Below, piece after piece: positions 52,348 through 63,454 of a stretch of DNA of 64,000 bases (position 1 is the first letter of the stretch; each line of letters starts with the position of its first letter). The DNA is taken from positions 579,546 through 643,545 of the forward strand of contig RQJH01000001.1 in the NCBI GenBank assembly GCA_014156375.1. Reading direction: 5' to 3'. This DNA comes from Enterobacteriaceae bacterium 89 (GTDB lineage: Bacteria; Pseudomonadota; Gammaproteobacteria; Enterobacterales; Enterobacteriaceae). The translations under genes and the position numbers were made by a program. A model generated the notes under the pieces. The model saw only the letters and a program-made list of their open reading frames with translations. It was not told the origin of the DNA and made no database searches.

Positions 52348-52442
52348 CCCCCTCTCCCCTGCCCTCTCCCCAGGGGAGAGGGAGAAAAGCCGTCCAGCTC
52401 CGAAGAGTCCCCTCTCCCTTTGGGAGAGGGTTAGGGAGAGGG
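52348..52442. repeat. CCCTCTCCC palindromic repeat between metH and yjbB
   Basis: CCCCCTCTCCCC...GGGGAGAGGG is followed by CCCCTCTCCCTTTGGGAGAG and a trailing GGGTTAGGGAGAGGG: two hairpin units about 25 bp apart. Confidence 0.85.
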
Positions 52443-52489
52443 TCAATTTGTCCTTCTTCCAGTATAGGGGTTTACGTCTGAGAAAGAGA

Positions 52490-52512
52490 CAGGGCACCGC
52501 AGCGGTGCCCTG
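52490..52512. terminator. Terminator-like hairpin after metH
   Basis: CAGGGCACCGC and GCGGTGCCCTG are perfect 11-base arms. On the minus strand, CTCTTTCTC follows, a weak T run. Confidence 0.65.
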
Positions 52513-52544
52513 TTTGTTGTAAGGAAAGATGACAGTTTTGTGAA

Positions 52545-55500
52545 TCAGTCGGCGTCGTAGCCCAGATTCGGGGCCAGCCAGCGCTCGGCTTCAGCCACGC
52601 TCATCCCTTTACGGAAGGCGTAATCTTCCACCTGATCGCGCTGAATTTGCGCCACCGCGTAATACTTGCTGTCAGGATGGCTGAAGTACCAGCCGGAAAC
52701 CGACGCGCCCGGCCACATGGCGTAAGACTCCGTCAGCTTCATGCCGGTATGCGTTTCTGCGTCCAGCAGCTGCCAGATAGTCGCTTTTTCGGTGTGTTCC
52801 GGGCAGGCCGGGTAGCCTGGCGCCGGGCGAATACCCTGGTAGTTCTCGCGGATCAGCTCTTCGTTGCTGAGGTTTTCATTGGCCGCATAGCCCCAGTAAA
52901 CCTTACGCACGCGCTCATGCAGATATTCCGCGAACGCTTCCGCCAGACGGTCGGCCACTGCTTTCACCATGATCTTGTTGTAATCATCGTGCTGCGCGTC
53001 GAAAGCGTCTGCCAGCGCATCTTCCTCCAGCCCGCCGGTTACCGCGAACGCGCCAATGTAGTCCGCTTTTCCGGAGCGTTTCGGTGCCACGAAATCAGAC
53101 AGGCAGTAGTTAGCGAAGCCCACTTTTTCAGTCTGCTGGCGCAGATGATGGCTGACAGCCAGCACAGTGGTACGGCTTTCATCGCGATAAATTTCGATGT
53201 CATCACCGACGCGGTTTGCCGGGAACAGGCCGACCACGCCGCGCGGATTCAGCGTTTTTTCCGCACTAAGTTTGTCGAGCATCTCGTTGGCGTCCTGGAA
53301 CAGACGCTGGGCTTCTTCACCCACCACCTCATCTTCCAGAATGCGCGGATATTTGCCCGCCAGCGACCACGTCATAAAGAACGGCGTCCAGTCGATGTAG
53401 TTACGCAGCGTTTCGATACTGGCGGTCACGGCCTGCACGCCAAGGCGATGCGCCACCGGCGGGGTGTAGCTTTCCCAGTCGAAGGCCAGATCGTTCTCAC
53501 GGGCGGCCTGTAACGAAACCGGCGGCGTACGCGGTTTTTTACGCGCGTGCTGGATACGTACGGTTTCATATTCCTGCCGGGTGCGGGCAACAAAATCATC
53601 GCGCTGCGTGGCGGAAAGCAGCGAAGAAACGACACCCACGGTGCGCGAGGCGTTCTGCACATACACCGTTGGACCACTGTAGTTCTGCTCGATTTTCACC
53701 GCCGTATGCGCTTTTGAAGTGGTCGCACCGCCAATCAGCAGCGGTATGGTGAAGCCCTGACGCTCCATCTCTTTCGCCACGTTAACCATTTCGTCTAGTG
53801 ACGGGGTAATCAACCCGGAGAGACCAATCAGGTCGGCATTCACCTCGCGGGCGGTCTTCAGGATTTTGTCCGTCGGCACCATCACGCCAAGATCGATAAT
53901 CTCGTAGTTGTTGCACTGCAGCACCACGCCGACGATGTTTTTGCCGATGTCGTGCACGTCGCCTTTCACCGTGGCGATAACCATTTTGCCGTTGCTGCTG
54001 CCTTTCTCTTTGCTGGCCTCAATAAACGGTTCGAGATACGCCACCGCCTGTTTCATCACGCGGGCGGATTTCACCACCTGCGGCAGGAACATTTTGCCTT
54101 CGCCGAACAGATCGCCGACCACGTTCATGCCGTCCATCAGCGGGCCTTCAATCACCTCAATCGGGCGCGCGGCCTGCTGGCGGGCTTCTTCGGTGTCCTG
54201 TTCGATAAACTCGGTGATGCCTTTCACCAGCGAGTATTCCAGACGCTTTCTGACATCCCAGCCGCGCCATTCGGCCTGCTGAGTGTTGGCGGCTTCATCG
54301 GTTTTACTGCCGCGATATTTTTCCGCCAGATCCAGCAGGCGCTCGGTGCTGTCGTCGCGACGGTTGAGGATCACGTCCTCCACCGCGTCGCGCAGCTCGG
54401 CTGGCAGATCGTCGTAAATCGCCAACTGCCCGGCGTTGACGATCCCCATGTCCATGCCGTTGCGAATGGCGTAGTAGAGGAACACGGCGTGAATGGCTTC
54501 GCGCACCGGATCGTTGCCGCGGAAGGAGAACGACACGTTGGACACGCCGCCGGAAATCAGCGCATGCGGCAGCTCGCGTTTGATGTCTTCACACGCGCCG
54601 ATAAAATCCTGCGCGTAGTTGTTGTGCTCTTCGATACCCGTCGCCACGGCGAAAATATTTGGGTCGAAAATGATGTCTTCCGGCGGGAAACCAACGTCTT
54701 CTGTCAGGATCTGGTAGGCGCGACGGCAAATTTCGATTTTGCGCGCGCGGGTGTCCGCCTGGCCGACTTCGTCAAACGCCATCACCACCACGGCGGCACC
54801 GTAGCGGCGCACTTTTTTGGCGTGATGGATAAAGGCCTCAACACCCTCTTTCATCGAAATGGAGTTCACAATGCCTTTGCCCTGAATGCACTTCAGGCCT
54901 TTTTCGATGACCTCCCATTTCGAGGAGTCAATCATGATCGGCACGCGGGCGATATCCGGCTCACCGGCAATCAGGTTCAGAAAACGCACCATCGCCGCTT
55001 CGGCGTCGAGCATCCCTTCGTCCATGTTGATATCGATAATCTGCGCGCCGCTTTCCACCTGCTGGCGCGCCACGTCGAGCGCCTCGGCGTATTTTTCTTC
55101 TTTGATCAGGCGCTTAAATTTGGCCGACCCGGTGACGTTGGTACGTTCACCGACGTTCACAAACAGGCTGTCGTCACCGATGTTCAGCGGCTCCAGACCC
55201 GCCAGACGGCAGGCCACGGGGATTTCAGGCAGCTTACGCGGAGCAAGACCCGTCACGGCGCGGTTCATTGCCGCAATGTGCTCCGGCGTGGTGCCACAGC
55301 AGCCTCCGACGATGTTTAAAAATCCGGCCTCGGCCCATTCGCGAATTTGCTTCGCCATGGTGTCGGCATCGAGATCGTATTCACCAAAGGCATTCGGCAG
55401 CCCGGCGTTCGGGTGCGCGGTGACGTAGCATTCCGCGATGCGTGACAGCTCCTGGACGTACTGACGCAGCTCGTCAGGGCCCAGCGCACAGTTCAGGCCG

Positions 55501-56228
55501 AAAGTCAGCGCATCGGCGTGACGTAAAGAGTTGTAGAACGCTTCCGTCGTCTGTCCGGACAGCGTACGCCCGGAGGCATCGGTGATGGTGCCAGAAATCA
55601 TGATCGGCAGGTCGACGCCCAGCGCCTCGAATTCTTCCTTCACCGCAAAAACCGCCGCTTTGGCGTTGAGGGTATCGAAGACGGTTTCAATCATGATCAG
55701 ATCCGCGCCCCCTTCCACCAGCGCTTTGGTGGATTCGCGATAGGCGGCCACCAGCTGATCGAAAGTGATATTGCGGAATGCGGGATCGTTAACGTTTGGG
55801 GAAATCGAAGCCGTGCGGTTGGTGGGGCCGAGCACGCCTGCCACGTAGCGCGGTTTCTCCGGCGTGCGGGCGGTCCATTCATCGGCGCAGGCGCGGGCCA
55901 GCTTTGCGGCTTCGAAGTTAATCTCCGCCGACAGCGCTTCCATCTCGTAATCCGCCATCGCGATGGTGGTCGAGTTGAAGGTGTTGGTTTCGACGATATC
56001 CGCACCCGCTTCGAAATAGGCATTGTGGATAGCGGCGATGATGTCCGGTTTGGTCAGCACCAGCAGGTCGTTGTTGCCTTTCAGATCGCACGGCCACTGG
56101 GCAAAGCGTTCACCGCGAAAGTCTTCTTCGCTCAGGCGATAGCTCTGGATCATGGTGCCCATGCCCCCGTCCAGCACCAGAATGCGGTCGTTTAACTGCT
56201 GCTGTAACTGCTTAACAATGCTGCTCAC
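52545..56228 (-). CDS. metH: Cobalamin-dependent methionine synthase
   Basis: A 1227-residue modular enzyme that moves a methyl group from methyltetrahydrofolate to homocysteine through B12. Modules in order: homocysteine-binding barrel (zinc cysteines in NCALGPDEL and [10 protein letters not shown]), folate barrel (INMDEGMLD), cap and B12 Rossmann domain (DVHDIGKNI with the cobalt-ligand His), and the C-terminal S-adenosylmethionine reactivation domain ([12 protein letters not shown]). Length equals E. coli MetH. It starts at a GTG (56226-56228), as in E. coli. Divergent from iclR. Confidence 0.98.
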   Translation of the reverse strand: MSSIVKQLQQQLNDRILVLDGGMGTMIQSYRLSEEDFRGERFAQWPCDLKGNNDLLVLTKPDIIAAIHNAYFEAGADIVETNTFNSTTIAMADYEMEALSAEINFEAAKLARACADEWTARTPEKPRYVAGVLGPTNRTASISPNVNDPAFRNITFDQLVAAYRESTKALVEGGADLIMIETVFDTLNAKAAVFAVKEEFEALGVDLPIMISGTITDASGRTLSGQTTEAFYNSLRHADALTFGLNCALGPDELRQYVQELSRIAECYVTAHPNAGLPNAFGEYDLDADTMAKQIREWAEAGFLNIVGGCCGTTPEHIAAMNRAVTGLAPRKLPEIPVACRLAGLEPLNIGDDSLFVNVGERTNVTGSAKFKRLIKEEKYAEALDVARQQVESGAQIIDINMDEGMLDAEAAMVRFLNLIAGEPDIARVPIMIDSSKWEVIEKGLKCIQGKGIVNSISMKEGVEAFIHHAKKVRRYGAAVVVMAFDEVGQADTRARKIEICRRAYQILTEDVGFPPEDIIFDPNIFAVATGIEEHNNYAQDFIGACEDIKRELPHALISGGVSNVSFSFRGNDPVREAIHAVFLYYAIRNGMDMGIVNAGQLAIYDDLPAELRDAVEDVILNRRDDSTERLLDLAEKYRGSKTDEAANTQQAEWRGWDVRKRLEYSLVKGITEFIEQDTEEARQQAARPIEVIEGPLMDGMNVVGDLFGEGKMFLPQVVKSARVMKQAVAYLEPFIEASKEKGSSNGKMVIATVKGDVHDIGKNIVGVVLQCNNYEIIDLGVMVPTDKILKTAREVNADLIGLSGLITPSLDEMVNVAKEMERQGFTIPLLIGGATTSKAHTAVKIEQNYSGPTVYVQNASRTVGVVSSLLSATQRDDFVARTRQEYETVRIQHARKKPRTPPVSLQAARENDLAFDWESYTPPVAHRLGVQAVTASIETLRNYIDWTPFFMTWSLAGKYPRILEDEVVGEEAQRLFQDANEMLDKLSAEKTLNPRGVVGLFPANRVGDDIEIYRDESRTTVLAVSHHLRQQTEKVGFANYCLSDFVAPKRSGKADYIGAFAVTGGLEEDALADAFDAQHDDYNKIMVKAVADRLAEAFAEYLHERVRKVYWGYAANENLSNEELIRENYQGIRPAPGYPACPEHTEKATIWQLLDAETHTGMKLTESYAMWPGASVSGWYFSHPDSKYYAVAQIQRDQVEDYAFRKGMSVAEAERWLAPNLGYDAD

Positions 56229-56277
56229 ACGGACTCCCTACTCCACACTCATCATCAGGCCATAGTGGCATATTCAA

Positions 56278-56320
56278 TCAGTGTGGAAAAGAGAACCACA
56301 CTGAACATGAGAGATGTTCA
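56278..56320. promoter_or_regulatory. Two overlapping perfect inverted repeats between metH and iclR
   Basis: TCAGTGTGG and CCACACTGA (56278-56304, 9-base spacer), and TGAACAT and ATGTTCA (56302-56320, 5-base spacer), share the bases TGA. They lie 50-90 bp upstream of metH and about 90 bp upstream of iclR. They may form a hairpin in the metH leader or be operators. Confidence 0.5.
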
Positions 56321-56372
56321 GCAGCACTGCTCCGATCAGTTTTGAAAGCGGTTGCATTATAATCAAATAAAA

Positions 56373-56387
56373 CGAAAATGATTTCCA
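56373..56387 (+). promoter_or_regulatory. IclR-like operator in front of iclR
   Basis: CGAAAATGATTTCCA resembles the IclR palindrome TGGAAATNATTTCCA, with a good right half. It ends 22 bp before the iclR start, suggesting autorepression. Confidence 0.5.
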
Positions 56388-56409
56388 CGATACAGAAAAG
56401 GAGGCCGTT

Positions 56410-57237
56410 ATGGTTGCCACCGTTCCCGTAAAACGCGGCAGAAAGCCCGCCGCCGCCGCACCCGCTCAGGCTGGCGGTCAGGTTCAGTCTTTGACTCGCG
56501 GTCTCAAACTTCTTGAATACATTGCCGAGTCGCACGGCGATGTGGCGCTGACCGAGCTGGCACAGCAGGCCGGGCTGCCTAATTCCACCACCCATCGCCT
56601 GTTGACCACCATGCAGCAGCTCGGCTTTGTGCGTCAGGTAGGCGATTTAGGCCACTGGACGGTCGGAGCGCACGCTTTTATCGTCGGCAGCAGTTTCCTG
56701 CAAAGCCGCAACCTGCTGGCGATTGTTCACCCTATTCTGCGCAAGCTGATGGAAGATTCCGGCGAAACCGTCAATCTGGCAGTGCTGGATCAGAGCGATC
56801 ATCAGGCGATTATTATCGACCAGGTACAGTGTACGCAGCTGATGCGTATGTCGGCGCCGATTGGCGGTAAGCTGCCAATGCACGCGTCCGGTGCGGGAAA
56901 AGCGTTCCTGTCCCAGCTAAGCGAAGAGCAGGTGAGCGGGCTGTTGCACCGTAAAGGCCTGCACGCCTACACCCACGCCACGCTGGTTTCACCGGTTCAT
57001 CTAAAAGAAGATTTGGCGCAGTCGCGCAAACGCGGCTACTCCTTTGACGATGAAGAACACGCGCTGGGCCTGCGCTGCGTGGCGTCCTGCATTTACGACG
57101 AGCACCGCGAGCCGTTTGCCGCGATTTCCATTTCCGGGCCGATTTCCCGCATGACGGACGACCGCGTGACCGAGTTAGGGGCGCTGGTGATTAAGGCGGC
57201 GAAAGAGGTGACGCTGGCTTATGGTGGGGTGCGGTAA
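56410..57237 (+). CDS. iclR: Acetate operon repressor IclR
   Basis: A 275-residue repressor of the glyoxylate-shunt operon aceBAK. The N-terminal winged helix is ELAQQAGLPNSTTHRLLTTM; the C-terminal effector domain (from about residue 100), which in E. coli responds to glyoxylate and pyruvate, follows. AGGAGG lies 6 bases before the ATG. It is convergent with aceK; E. coli has arp between them, absent here and replaced by a repeat cluster. Confidence 0.96.
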   Translation: MVATVPVKRGRKPAAAAPAQAGGQVQSLTRGLKLLEYIAESHGDVALTELAQQAGLPNSTTHRLLTTMQQLGFVRQVGDLGHWTVGAHAFIVGSSFLQSRNLLAIVHPILRKLMEDSGETVNLAVLDQSDHQAIIIDQVQCTQLMRMSAPIGGKLPMHASGAGKAFLSQLSEEQVSGLLHRKGLHAYTHATLVSPVHLKEDLAQSRKRGYSFDDEEHALGLRCVASCIYDEHREPFAAISISGPISRMTDDRVTELGALVIKAAKEVTLAYGGVR

Positions 57238-57244
57238 ACTTTTT

Positions 57245-57333
57245 CCCCTCTCCCTAACCCTCTCCCAAAGGGAGAGGGAACTGTTCGGAGCGGAATTTCT
57301 CCCTCTCCCTTTGGGAGAGGGCTGGGGAGAGGG
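57245..57333. repeat. CCCTCTCCC palindromic repeat between iclR and aceK
   Basis: CCCCTCTCCCTAACCCTCTC, CCAAAGGGAGAGGG, then CCCTCTCCCTTTGGGAGAGG and GCTGGGGAGAGGG: two hairpin units in mirror order, filling the whole gap between the convergent genes. Confidence 0.85.
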
Positions 57334-57335
57334 CA

Positions 57336-59090
57336 TCAAACCGCAGAGATTTTTGTCGGGTCCTCAACCAAAAATCTGACGCAAAATCGCTGCTTACGCC
57401 GGTAGGCAAACACATCTTCCACGTGCCCGTTTTTAATGCGGGTCTGCAATCCACGCCAGTAGTCAGCTCGCAATAAATCAGCATGCATCTCCTCGAACAA
57501 CGGGCCGATACGCGGGTCGGCGCATAGCCAGTGGCGAAACTCTTCCGGAAACACATCTCCCGGCGAGACGCTGTACCACGGCTCGCTGGCCAGCTCATCT
57601 TCCGGGTAGCGCGGCGGCGGGATGTCGCGGAAATTCACTTCGGTCATGTAGCAGATTTCGTCGTAGTCGTAGAACACCACCCGCCCGTGGCGCGTGACGC
57701 CAAAGTTTTTGAACAGCATATCGCCGGGGAAAATATTCGCCGCCGCAAGCTGGCGGATTGCGTTGCCGTATTCTTCCACTGCGTCATGTAGCTGCTGCCC
57801 GTTTACCTGCTCCAGCCACAGATTCAGCGGTACCATCCGGCGTTCAATGTAGAGATGGCTGATGGCAATCCGGTCGCCGAGATCGGTAAGCTTTTGCGGT
57901 ACTTCCTGCCAGAGCAAATCGAGCAACGCTGGAGAAATCTGCTGTTTCTCCAGCACGAAGTTTTCGAACTCCTGGGTGTCCGCCATTCTCCCTACACGAT
58001 CGTGCTCTTTGACCAGCTGATAGCAGGCGCGGACGTGGGCGGCGGTCATCTCTTTTTGCGGGGCAAAGCGATCTTTGATCACCTTAAATACCCGATCAAA
58101 GCCCGGCAGCGTGAACACCAGCATCACCATCCCGCGAATGCCGGGCGCTTCGATGAACTGCTCATCGGTCTGGTGAATATACGTCAGGTATTCGCGATAG
58201 CTTTCGGTTTTGCCGTGTTTCTGGCAGCCAATGGCCATGTACAACTCGGCGGTGGTTTTCCCCGGCAGGATTTCGCGCAGCCATTCCACCAGCGCAGCAG
58301 GCAGCGGGGCGTACACCATGAAATACGAACGGGCAAAGCCGAACACGATGCTGGCCTCGGCGCTGGTCGTCAGGCAGGTATCGATAAACAGCTCGCCTTC
58401 ATCGCTGCGATGAATGGGCAAAAGCAGAGGGACCATTCCTTCCGGCGTGTGCAGTTTGGCGACCAGCCAGGCCGCCTTATTGCGATAAAACAGTTCGTTA
58501 GCCACCTGAAGATGCGATTCCTTTAGCGCTTCCGCGCCAAAGGTTTCATTGAGATGTGCCACGACGTAGCCCACGTCCCGCGCTTTATCCTGCCAGGGTA
58601 AACGCAGCGGGAGATCGCTCAGCATTCGGCTCAGCAGCGTTTCCCAGCCCTTTTCCGGGAAGAAGTCTTTCGCCAGCGGGCGCGGAATGGTGCGAAACCG
58701 CCTGGCAGGCTGGGAGCTGAAAATAAAAAGCCGCTCGGGAGTCAGCGAGCGGTGGTCAAACAGCCGACAATAGACAGAGTTAAAGAAGCTTTCGGCAATT
58801 TCAAAGCGCGGGTAATCCGGCAGCAGTGAGATGTAGTGCTCTTTGACGCGCAGCAGAAAAGCCGCATCCGGGCTTTTCCCCTCGGTGATGCAGCGCAGTT
58901 GTTCCACCACCAGACCAACGTGGTGATCGTAGAGATGGATACGCTGCTTCATCGCCTGCTGGACGGCGTGCCAGTCGGCTTGTTCAAAGCGCTGCTGCGC
59001 TCCGGAGGTGACTTCCAGAAAACGCCCATACTGGGCATCGAAGCCCTGCAGGATAGTTTGAGCAATCAGCAGTTCGAGGCCACGCGTCAT
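57336..59090 (-). CDS. aceK: Isocitrate dehydrogenase kinase/phosphatase
   Basis: A 584-residue bifunctional enzyme that phosphorylates and dephosphorylates isocitrate dehydrogenase, steering carbon between the TCA cycle and the glyoxylate shunt. The regulatory half (to about residue 315) and the kinase-like half are intact ([53 protein letters not shown]). The C-terminus differs from E. coli. The ATG at 59090 gives [15 protein letters not shown]; ATGs 2 and 4 codons earlier are less likely. Last gene of aceBAK; a palindromic repeat lies between aceA and aceK. Confidence 0.96.
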   Translation of the reverse strand: MTRGLELLIAQTILQGFDAQYGRFLEVTSGAQQRFEQADWHAVQQAMKQRIHLYDHHVGLVVEQLRCITEGKSPDAAFLLRVKEHYISLLPDYPRFEIAESFFNSVYCRLFDHRSLTPERLFIFSSQPARRFRTIPRPLAKDFFPEKGWETLLSRMLSDLPLRLPWQDKARDVGYVVAHLNETFGAEALKESHLQVANELFYRNKAAWLVAKLHTPEGMVPLLLPIHRSDEGELFIDTCLTTSAEASIVFGFARSYFMVYAPLPAALVEWLREILPGKTTAELYMAIGCQKHGKTESYREYLTYIHQTDEQFIEAPGIRGMVMLVFTLPGFDRVFKVIKDRFAPQKEMTAAHVRACYQLVKEHDRVGRMADTQEFENFVLEKQQISPALLDLLWQEVPQKLTDLGDRIAISHLYIERRMVPLNLWLEQVNGQQLHDAVEEYGNAIRQLAAANIFPGDMLFKNFGVTRHGRVVFYDYDEICYMTEVNFRDIPPPRYPEDELASEPWYSVSPGDVFPEEFRHWLCADPRIGPLFEEMHADLLRADYWRGLQTRIKNGHVEDVFAYRRKQRFCVRFLVEDPTKISAV

Positions 59091-59110
59091 TGGCATCCCC
59101 ATCGCGATTT

Positions 59111-59144
59111 CCCCTCTCCCTGACCCTCTCCCAGGGGGAGAGGG
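59111..59144. repeat. CCCTCTCCC palindromic repeat between aceA and aceK
   Basis: CCCCTCTCCCTGACCCTCTC and CCAGGGGGAGAGGG form one hairpin unit inside the aceBAK mRNA. Confidence 0.82.
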
Positions 59145-59165
59145 AACAGATCGGCGGGATATTGA

Positions 59166-60470
59166 TTAGAACTGCGATTCTTCCGTTGACCCGGTCAGCG
59201 CCGTGACTGAAGAGGTTCCACCCTGGATAATGGTTGTCACTTTGTCGAAGTAACCCGTCCCCACTTCCTGCTGATGGGAAACGAAGGTGTAACCGTCCTG
59301 GGCTTTCTCAAACTCAGGCTGCTGTACTTTCTCGACGTAGTGACGCATTCCCTCGCCCTGTGCGTACGCATGGGCCAGATCGAACATGTTGAACCACATG
59401 CTGTGAATGCCTGCCAGGGTGATGAACTGGTATTTGTAGCCCATTTCCGACAGCTGCTGCTGGAAGCTGGCGATGGTTTTGTCATCGAGATTTTTCTTCC
59501 AGTTGAAGGACGGCGAACAGTTGTAAGCCAGCAGTTTGCCCGGATATTTCGCGTGAATCGCCTCGGCGAAGCGACGCGCCAGGTCGATATCTGGCGTGGA
59601 GGTTTCACACCACACCAGGTCAGCATACGGCGCGTAGGCCAGGCCACGACTGATCGCCTGCTCGATGCCTGCACGAGTGCGATAGAAGCCTTCGCTGGTA
59701 CGCTCGCCGGTAATAAATTCGCTGTCGTAAGGATCGCAGTCGGAGGTGATCAAATCCGCCGCGTCAGCATCGGTGCGGGCAATCAGCAGCGTCGGCACGC
59801 CCAGGACATCGGCAGCGAGGCGCGCGGCAACCAGCTTCTGAATGGCTTCCTGAGTTGGCACCAGTACTTTGCCACCCATGTGACCGCATTTCTTCACCGA
59901 AGCCAGCTGATCCTCGAAGTGAACAGCCGCAGCGCCGGCTTCGATCATCGATTTCATCAGCTCGAAGGCGTTGAGCACACCGCCAAATCCAGCTTCAGCA
60001 TCCGCCACGATCGGCAGGAAATAATCGACAAAGCGAGGATCGTTCGGCTCAATGCCGGAAGCCCATTGGATCTGATCCGCACGGCGGAAAGTATTGTTGA
60101 TCCGATCCACCACGCACGGCACGGAGTTTGCCGGATACAGCGATTGATCCGGGTACATGCTGGAAGCCAGGTTGGCATCTGCGGCAACCTGCCAGCCAGA
60201 AAGATAGACCGCTTCAATTCCCGCTTTCGCCTGCTGTAACGCCTGACCGCCCGTCAGTGCACCAAGGCTGTTCACGTAGCCTTTTTTCGATTCGCCATGC
60301 AGCAGACGCCACATTTTGGCCGCCCCGCGCTGCGCCAGCGTGCATTCCGGGTTCACCGAGCCGCGTAATTTCACCACCTCTTCTGCACTGTACGGACGGC
60401 GAATGCCTTCCCAGCGCGGGCTTGTCCATTCCTGTTGTACTTCTTCGATTTGTTGGGTACGGGTTTTCAT
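59166..60470 (-). CDS. aceA: Isocitrate lyase
   Basis: A 434-residue enzyme that splits isocitrate into glyoxylate and succinate, first step of the glyoxylate shunt. The catalytic cysteine is Cys195 in the signature KKCGHMGGK. Length matches E. coli. The ATG at 60470 begins [10 protein letters not shown]; an in-frame ATG at 60485 is less likely. aceB lies 31 bp upstream. Confidence 0.98.
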   Translation of the reverse strand: MKTRTQQIEEVQQEWTSPRWEGIRRPYSAEEVVKLRGSVNPECTLAQRGAAKMWRLLHGESKKGYVNSLGALTGGQALQQAKAGIEAVYLSGWQVAADANLASSMYPDQSLYPANSVPCVVDRINNTFRRADQIQWASGIEPNDPRFVDYFLPIVADAEAGFGGVLNAFELMKSMIEAGAAAVHFEDQLASVKKCGHMGGKVLVPTQEAIQKLVAARLAADVLGVPTLLIARTDADAADLITSDCDPYDSEFITGERTSEGFYRTRAGIEQAISRGLAYAPYADLVWCETSTPDIDLARRFAEAIHAKYPGKLLAYNCSPSFNWKKNLDDKTIASFQQQLSEMGYKYQFITLAGIHSMWFNMFDLAHAYAQGEGMRHYVEKVQQPEFEKAQDGYTFVSHQQEVGTGYFDKVTTIIQGGTSSVTALTGSTEESQF

Positions 60471-60501
60471 TGGCAGATGCTCCATATTTTTATTAGGTGG
60501 A

Positions 60502-62103
60502 TTAAGCCAGCAGGCGGTAGCCGGGCAAGGTTAAGAAATCGACGAGATCGTCGGAGGTGGTGATTTGCTCCATCAGGCGGGCAGCTTCTTCAAAGCGACC
60601 GCTGCTGAAACGGTGTTCGCCCAGCTCGTCCTGGACGACCATTAACTCTTCGGCGAGCATCTGGCGGAACAGCGCTTTGGTCACCGCTTTGCCGTTGCTG
60701 AGCGTTTTCTGGTGGTGGATCCATTGCCAGATTGAGGTGCGGGAGATTTCAGCCGTCGCCGCATCTTCCATCAGGCCATAAATCGGGACGCAGCCATTGC
60801 CGGAGATCCACGCTTCGATGTACTGCACCGCCACGCGAATATTGGCGCGCATGCCTTCTTCCGTGCGCTCCCCCCCGCAAGGGGCAAGCAGCTGCTCTGC
60901 GGTAATTGGTGCCTCTTCTTCACGGGTCACCGAAAGCTGATTGGAATGTTCACCCAGCGCTTCGTTAAAGACCGCCATTGCTGTGTCGGCCAGACCCGGA
61001 TGGGCAATCCACGTGCCGTCGTGGCCGTTGTTCGCCTCAAGCGCTTTATCCGCTTTCACCCGGTTGAGCACCTGAGCGTTACGTCCTGCGTCTTTGCTGG
61101 GAATAAATGCCGCCATTCCGCCCATCGCAAACGCCCCGCGCTTGTGACAGGTCTTGATCAGCAGACGCGAGTAGGCGCTGAGGAAAGGTTTATCCATGGT
61201 CACCGCCTGACGATCTGGCAGCACGCGGTCGGGATGGTTTTTCAACGTTTTGATATAGCTGAAAATGTAGTCCCAGCGCCCGCAGTTCAGGCCAACGATG
61301 TGGTCACGCAGCGCATGCAGAATTTCGTCCATCTGGAAAACGGCTGGCAGCGTTTCAATCAGCAGTGTGGCTTTGATCGTGCCGCGCGGTAAATCGAAGC
61401 GATCTTCGGTGTAGCTGAAGACCTCGCTCCACCAGGCTGCTTCCTGCCAGGCCTGGGTTTTTGGCAGATAGAAGTAAGGACCGCTGCCTTTTGCCAGCAG
61501 CTTTTTGTGGTTGTGGAAAAAATAGAGCGCGAAATCAAACAGGCTGCCAGGGATAGCTTCACCGCGCCAGGTCACGTGTTTTTCTGGCAGATGAAGTCCG
61601 CGAACGCGACAGATAAGAACCGCAGGATCTGGCTTTAACTGGTAGATTTTGCCCGCTTCGTTAGTGTGGCTGATGGTGCCGTTGACGGCGTCGCGCAGGT
61701 TGATTTGCCCGTCGATCACTTTGTGCCAGTTTGGTGCCAGAGAGTCCTCAAAGTCAGCCATGAAAACTTTGACGTTGGCGTTCAGCGCGTTAATCACCAT
61801 TTTGCGCTCAACAGGCCCGGTGATTTCTACCCGACGGTCGAGTAAATCAGCCGGAATGCCACGGATTTTCCAGTCGCCGTTACGAATGGAATCTGTTTCC
61901 GAAATAAATCCCGGCAGGTTACCGTCATCAATATCCTGCTGCTGCTGGATGCGCGCCGCCAGCAGTTTGTTTCGTTTCGGAGTAAAGCGTGTCACTAACT
62001 CAGTGAGAAATTCAGTGGCTTCCGGCGTCAGGATCTGCTGCTCCTGCTCGCCAAACGGCTGACTGTAGGCCAGCTCTTCGGTGGTGGTTGCCTGTTGGTT
62101 CAT
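60502..62103 (-). CDS. aceB: Malate synthase A
   Basis: A 533-residue enzyme that condenses glyoxylate with acetyl-CoA to malate, second step of the glyoxylate shunt; same length as E. coli AceB. Typical parts are [39 protein letters not shown] and [15 protein letters not shown] lies 7 bases before the ATG. First gene of aceBAK, with an IclR operator and a Cra-like site upstream. Confidence 0.98.
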   Translation of the reverse strand: MNQQATTTEELAYSQPFGEQEQQILTPEATEFLTELVTRFTPKRNKLLAARIQQQQDIDDGNLPGFISETDSIRNGDWKIRGIPADLLDRRVEITGPVERKMVINALNANVKVFMADFEDSLAPNWHKVIDGQINLRDAVNGTISHTNEAGKIYQLKPDPAVLICRVRGLHLPEKHVTWRGEAIPGSLFDFALYFFHNHKKLLAKGSGPYFYLPKTQAWQEAAWWSEVFSYTEDRFDLPRGTIKATLLIETLPAVFQMDEILHALRDHIVGLNCGRWDYIFSYIKTLKNHPDRVLPDRQAVTMDKPFLSAYSRLLIKTCHKRGAFAMGGMAAFIPSKDAGRNAQVLNRVKADKALEANNGHDGTWIAHPGLADTAMAVFNEALGEHSNQLSVTREEEAPITAEQLLAPCGGERTEEGMRANIRVAVQYIEAWISGNGCVPIYGLMEDAATAEISRTSIWQWIHHQKTLSNGKAVTKALFRQMLAEELMVVQDELGEHRFSSGRFEEAARLMEQITTSDDLVDFLTLPGYRLLA

Positions 62104-62203
62104 TGCGCGGCTCCTCGTGATTGATCCAAAGTCACTTCCCAAAGCGAACGAAGATCGTTGTATGGTTTTCGTTCAGCTCAGTTAAGCCTACGCAATATTT
62201 TTT

Positions 62204-62224
62204 CAAAATCAAAAACAATTTCCA
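62204..62224 (-). promoter_or_regulatory. IclR operator of aceBAK
   Basis: On the minus strand TGGAAATTGTTTTTGATTTT is, as I recall it, the same as the IclR box of E. coli aceB. It is about 100 bp upstream of aceB. Confidence 0.75.
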
Positions 62225-62300
62225 TTTTTAAATTAACTTTATCTCAACATATTGATAACAAAGAAATTAAAGTTTATTTATTATTGGTGGCTGTTTTTGG

Positions 62301-62327
62301 AAATAAAAAAGGCACCCGAAGGTGCCT
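62301..62327 (-). terminator. Terminator after metA
   Basis: AGGCACC, TTCG, GGTGCCT on the minus strand, followed by TTTTTTATTT. Confidence 0.88.
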
Positions 62328-62337
62328 GATATGGAGT

Positions 62338-62351
62338 GCTGAATCGCTTTA
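62338..62351. promoter_or_regulatory. Cra (FruR)-like site
   Basis: GCTGAATCGCTTTA is close to the Cra consensus TGAAWCGNTTNA. It lies between the metA stop and the metA terminator, about 240 bp upstream of aceB, in line with Cra activation of aceBAK in E. coli. Confidence 0.55.
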
Positions 62352-62370
62352 CGATCGCCTGTACGGGAGA

Positions 62371-63300
62371 TTACTCCAACGTCGGATTCATATGGCGCAG
62401 ATCGTATGGTGTGATCTGATAGACGTAATAGTTCAGCCAGTTGGTGAACAGCAGGTTACCGTGGCTGCGCCAGGTCGCCCGGGGTTTGTTCTGCGGATCG
62501 TTTTGCGGGAAATAATTGTGCGGTACGTCCGGGGACAGACCCGCTTCTTCATCACGGAAGAACTCACCGGCCAGGGTATGGGCATCGTACTCCGGATGGC
62601 CGGTCACGAAGGCTATGCGTTTGTCTTTGCTGGCAAACAGGTAAGCATCACCGTCTTCAGTTTCCGCAAAAATCTCGAGATCGGTGTAGTCACGGATAAA
62701 ATTGGCAGGGAAATCGGCATAGCGTGAGTGCGGCGCGAGGAACGAATCGTCAAACCCGCGGGTCAGCAGCGCGTGTGGATGCAGAATGTGGTGTTCATAG
62801 ACGCCGGAAAGCTTGTCGCTGCGGGTCTGTTTCGGAATGCCGTACAGGATATTTAGCGCAGCCTGAACGGCCCAACAGACAAATAGCGTGGAGGTCACAT
62901 GATCTTTCGCCCACTCCAGCACCTGTTTGATCTGCGGCCAATAGGCAACATCGTTAAATTCTACCAGGCCCAGCGGCGCGCCGGTGACGATCAGGCCGTC
63001 GTAGTTGTCGTTACAGATATCTTCGAAATTACAGTAGAAATTGTTCAGATGCTCCGCTGGCGTGTTTCGTGATTCACGGGCATCGATGCGCAGCAGCTGG
63101 ACATCCACCTGCAGCGGTGAGTTTGAAAGCAGGCGCAGGAACTGGTTTTCCGTTTCGATCTTTTTCGGCATCAGGTTAAGGATCAGGACCTTGAGCGGGC
63201 GAATTTCCTGATTGGTGGCACGCGATGCCGTCATCACAAAGACGTTTTCATCACGCAAGAAATTGACGGCTGGCAGCTCGTCCTGCACCCGAATCGGCAT
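62371..63300 (-). CDS. metA: Homoserine O-succinyltransferase
   Basis: A 309-residue enzyme that transfers succinyl from succinyl-CoA to homoserine, first committed step of methionine synthesis. The catalytic nucleophile is Cys142 ([11 protein letters not shown]), with His235 and Glu237 in TGHPEYDA. Length equals E. coli MetA. Four met boxes lie just upstream, so MetJ repression is expected. Confidence 0.97.
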   Translation of the reverse strand: MPIRVQDELPAVNFLRDENVFVMTASRATNQEIRPLKVLILNLMPKKIETENQFLRLLSNSPLQVDVQLLRIDARESRNTPAEHLNNFYCNFEDICNDNYDGLIVTGAPLGLVEFNDVAYWPQIKQVLEWAKDHVTSTLFVCWAVQAALNILYGIPKQTRSDKLSGVYEHHILHPHALLTRGFDDSFLAPHSRYADFPANFIRDYTDLEIFAETEDGDAYLFASKDKRIAFVTGHPEYDAHTLAGEFFRDEEAGLSPDVPHNYFPQNDPQNKPRATWRSHGNLLFTNWLNYYVYQITPYDLRHMNPTLE

Positions 63301-63319
63301 AACCTTATTACCTCACAGC

Positions 63320-63351
63320 ATACGTTTACACGTTTAGACATCCAGATAGCT
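63320..63351 (-). promoter_or_regulatory. Four tandem MetJ boxes upstream of metA
   Basis: On the minus strand the consecutive octamers AGCTATCT, GGATGTCT, AAACGTGT and AAACGTAT approximate the met box AGACGTCT, ending 20 bp before the metA start. Confidence 0.8.
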
Positions 63352-63454
63352 GAAGATAACCGGGAATCAGCGAAATGTCGAGCCTACCAGCGAAAGGTGA
63401 GAAAGTTTCACGACCGGGAACAGGTAGAATAGGAAGCAAAACAAGGAGATGACA

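Noticed and set aside
56229..56277. Possible cobalamin riboswitch in the metH leader
   Set aside because: No B12-box sequence is present and the region is too short for the aptamer.
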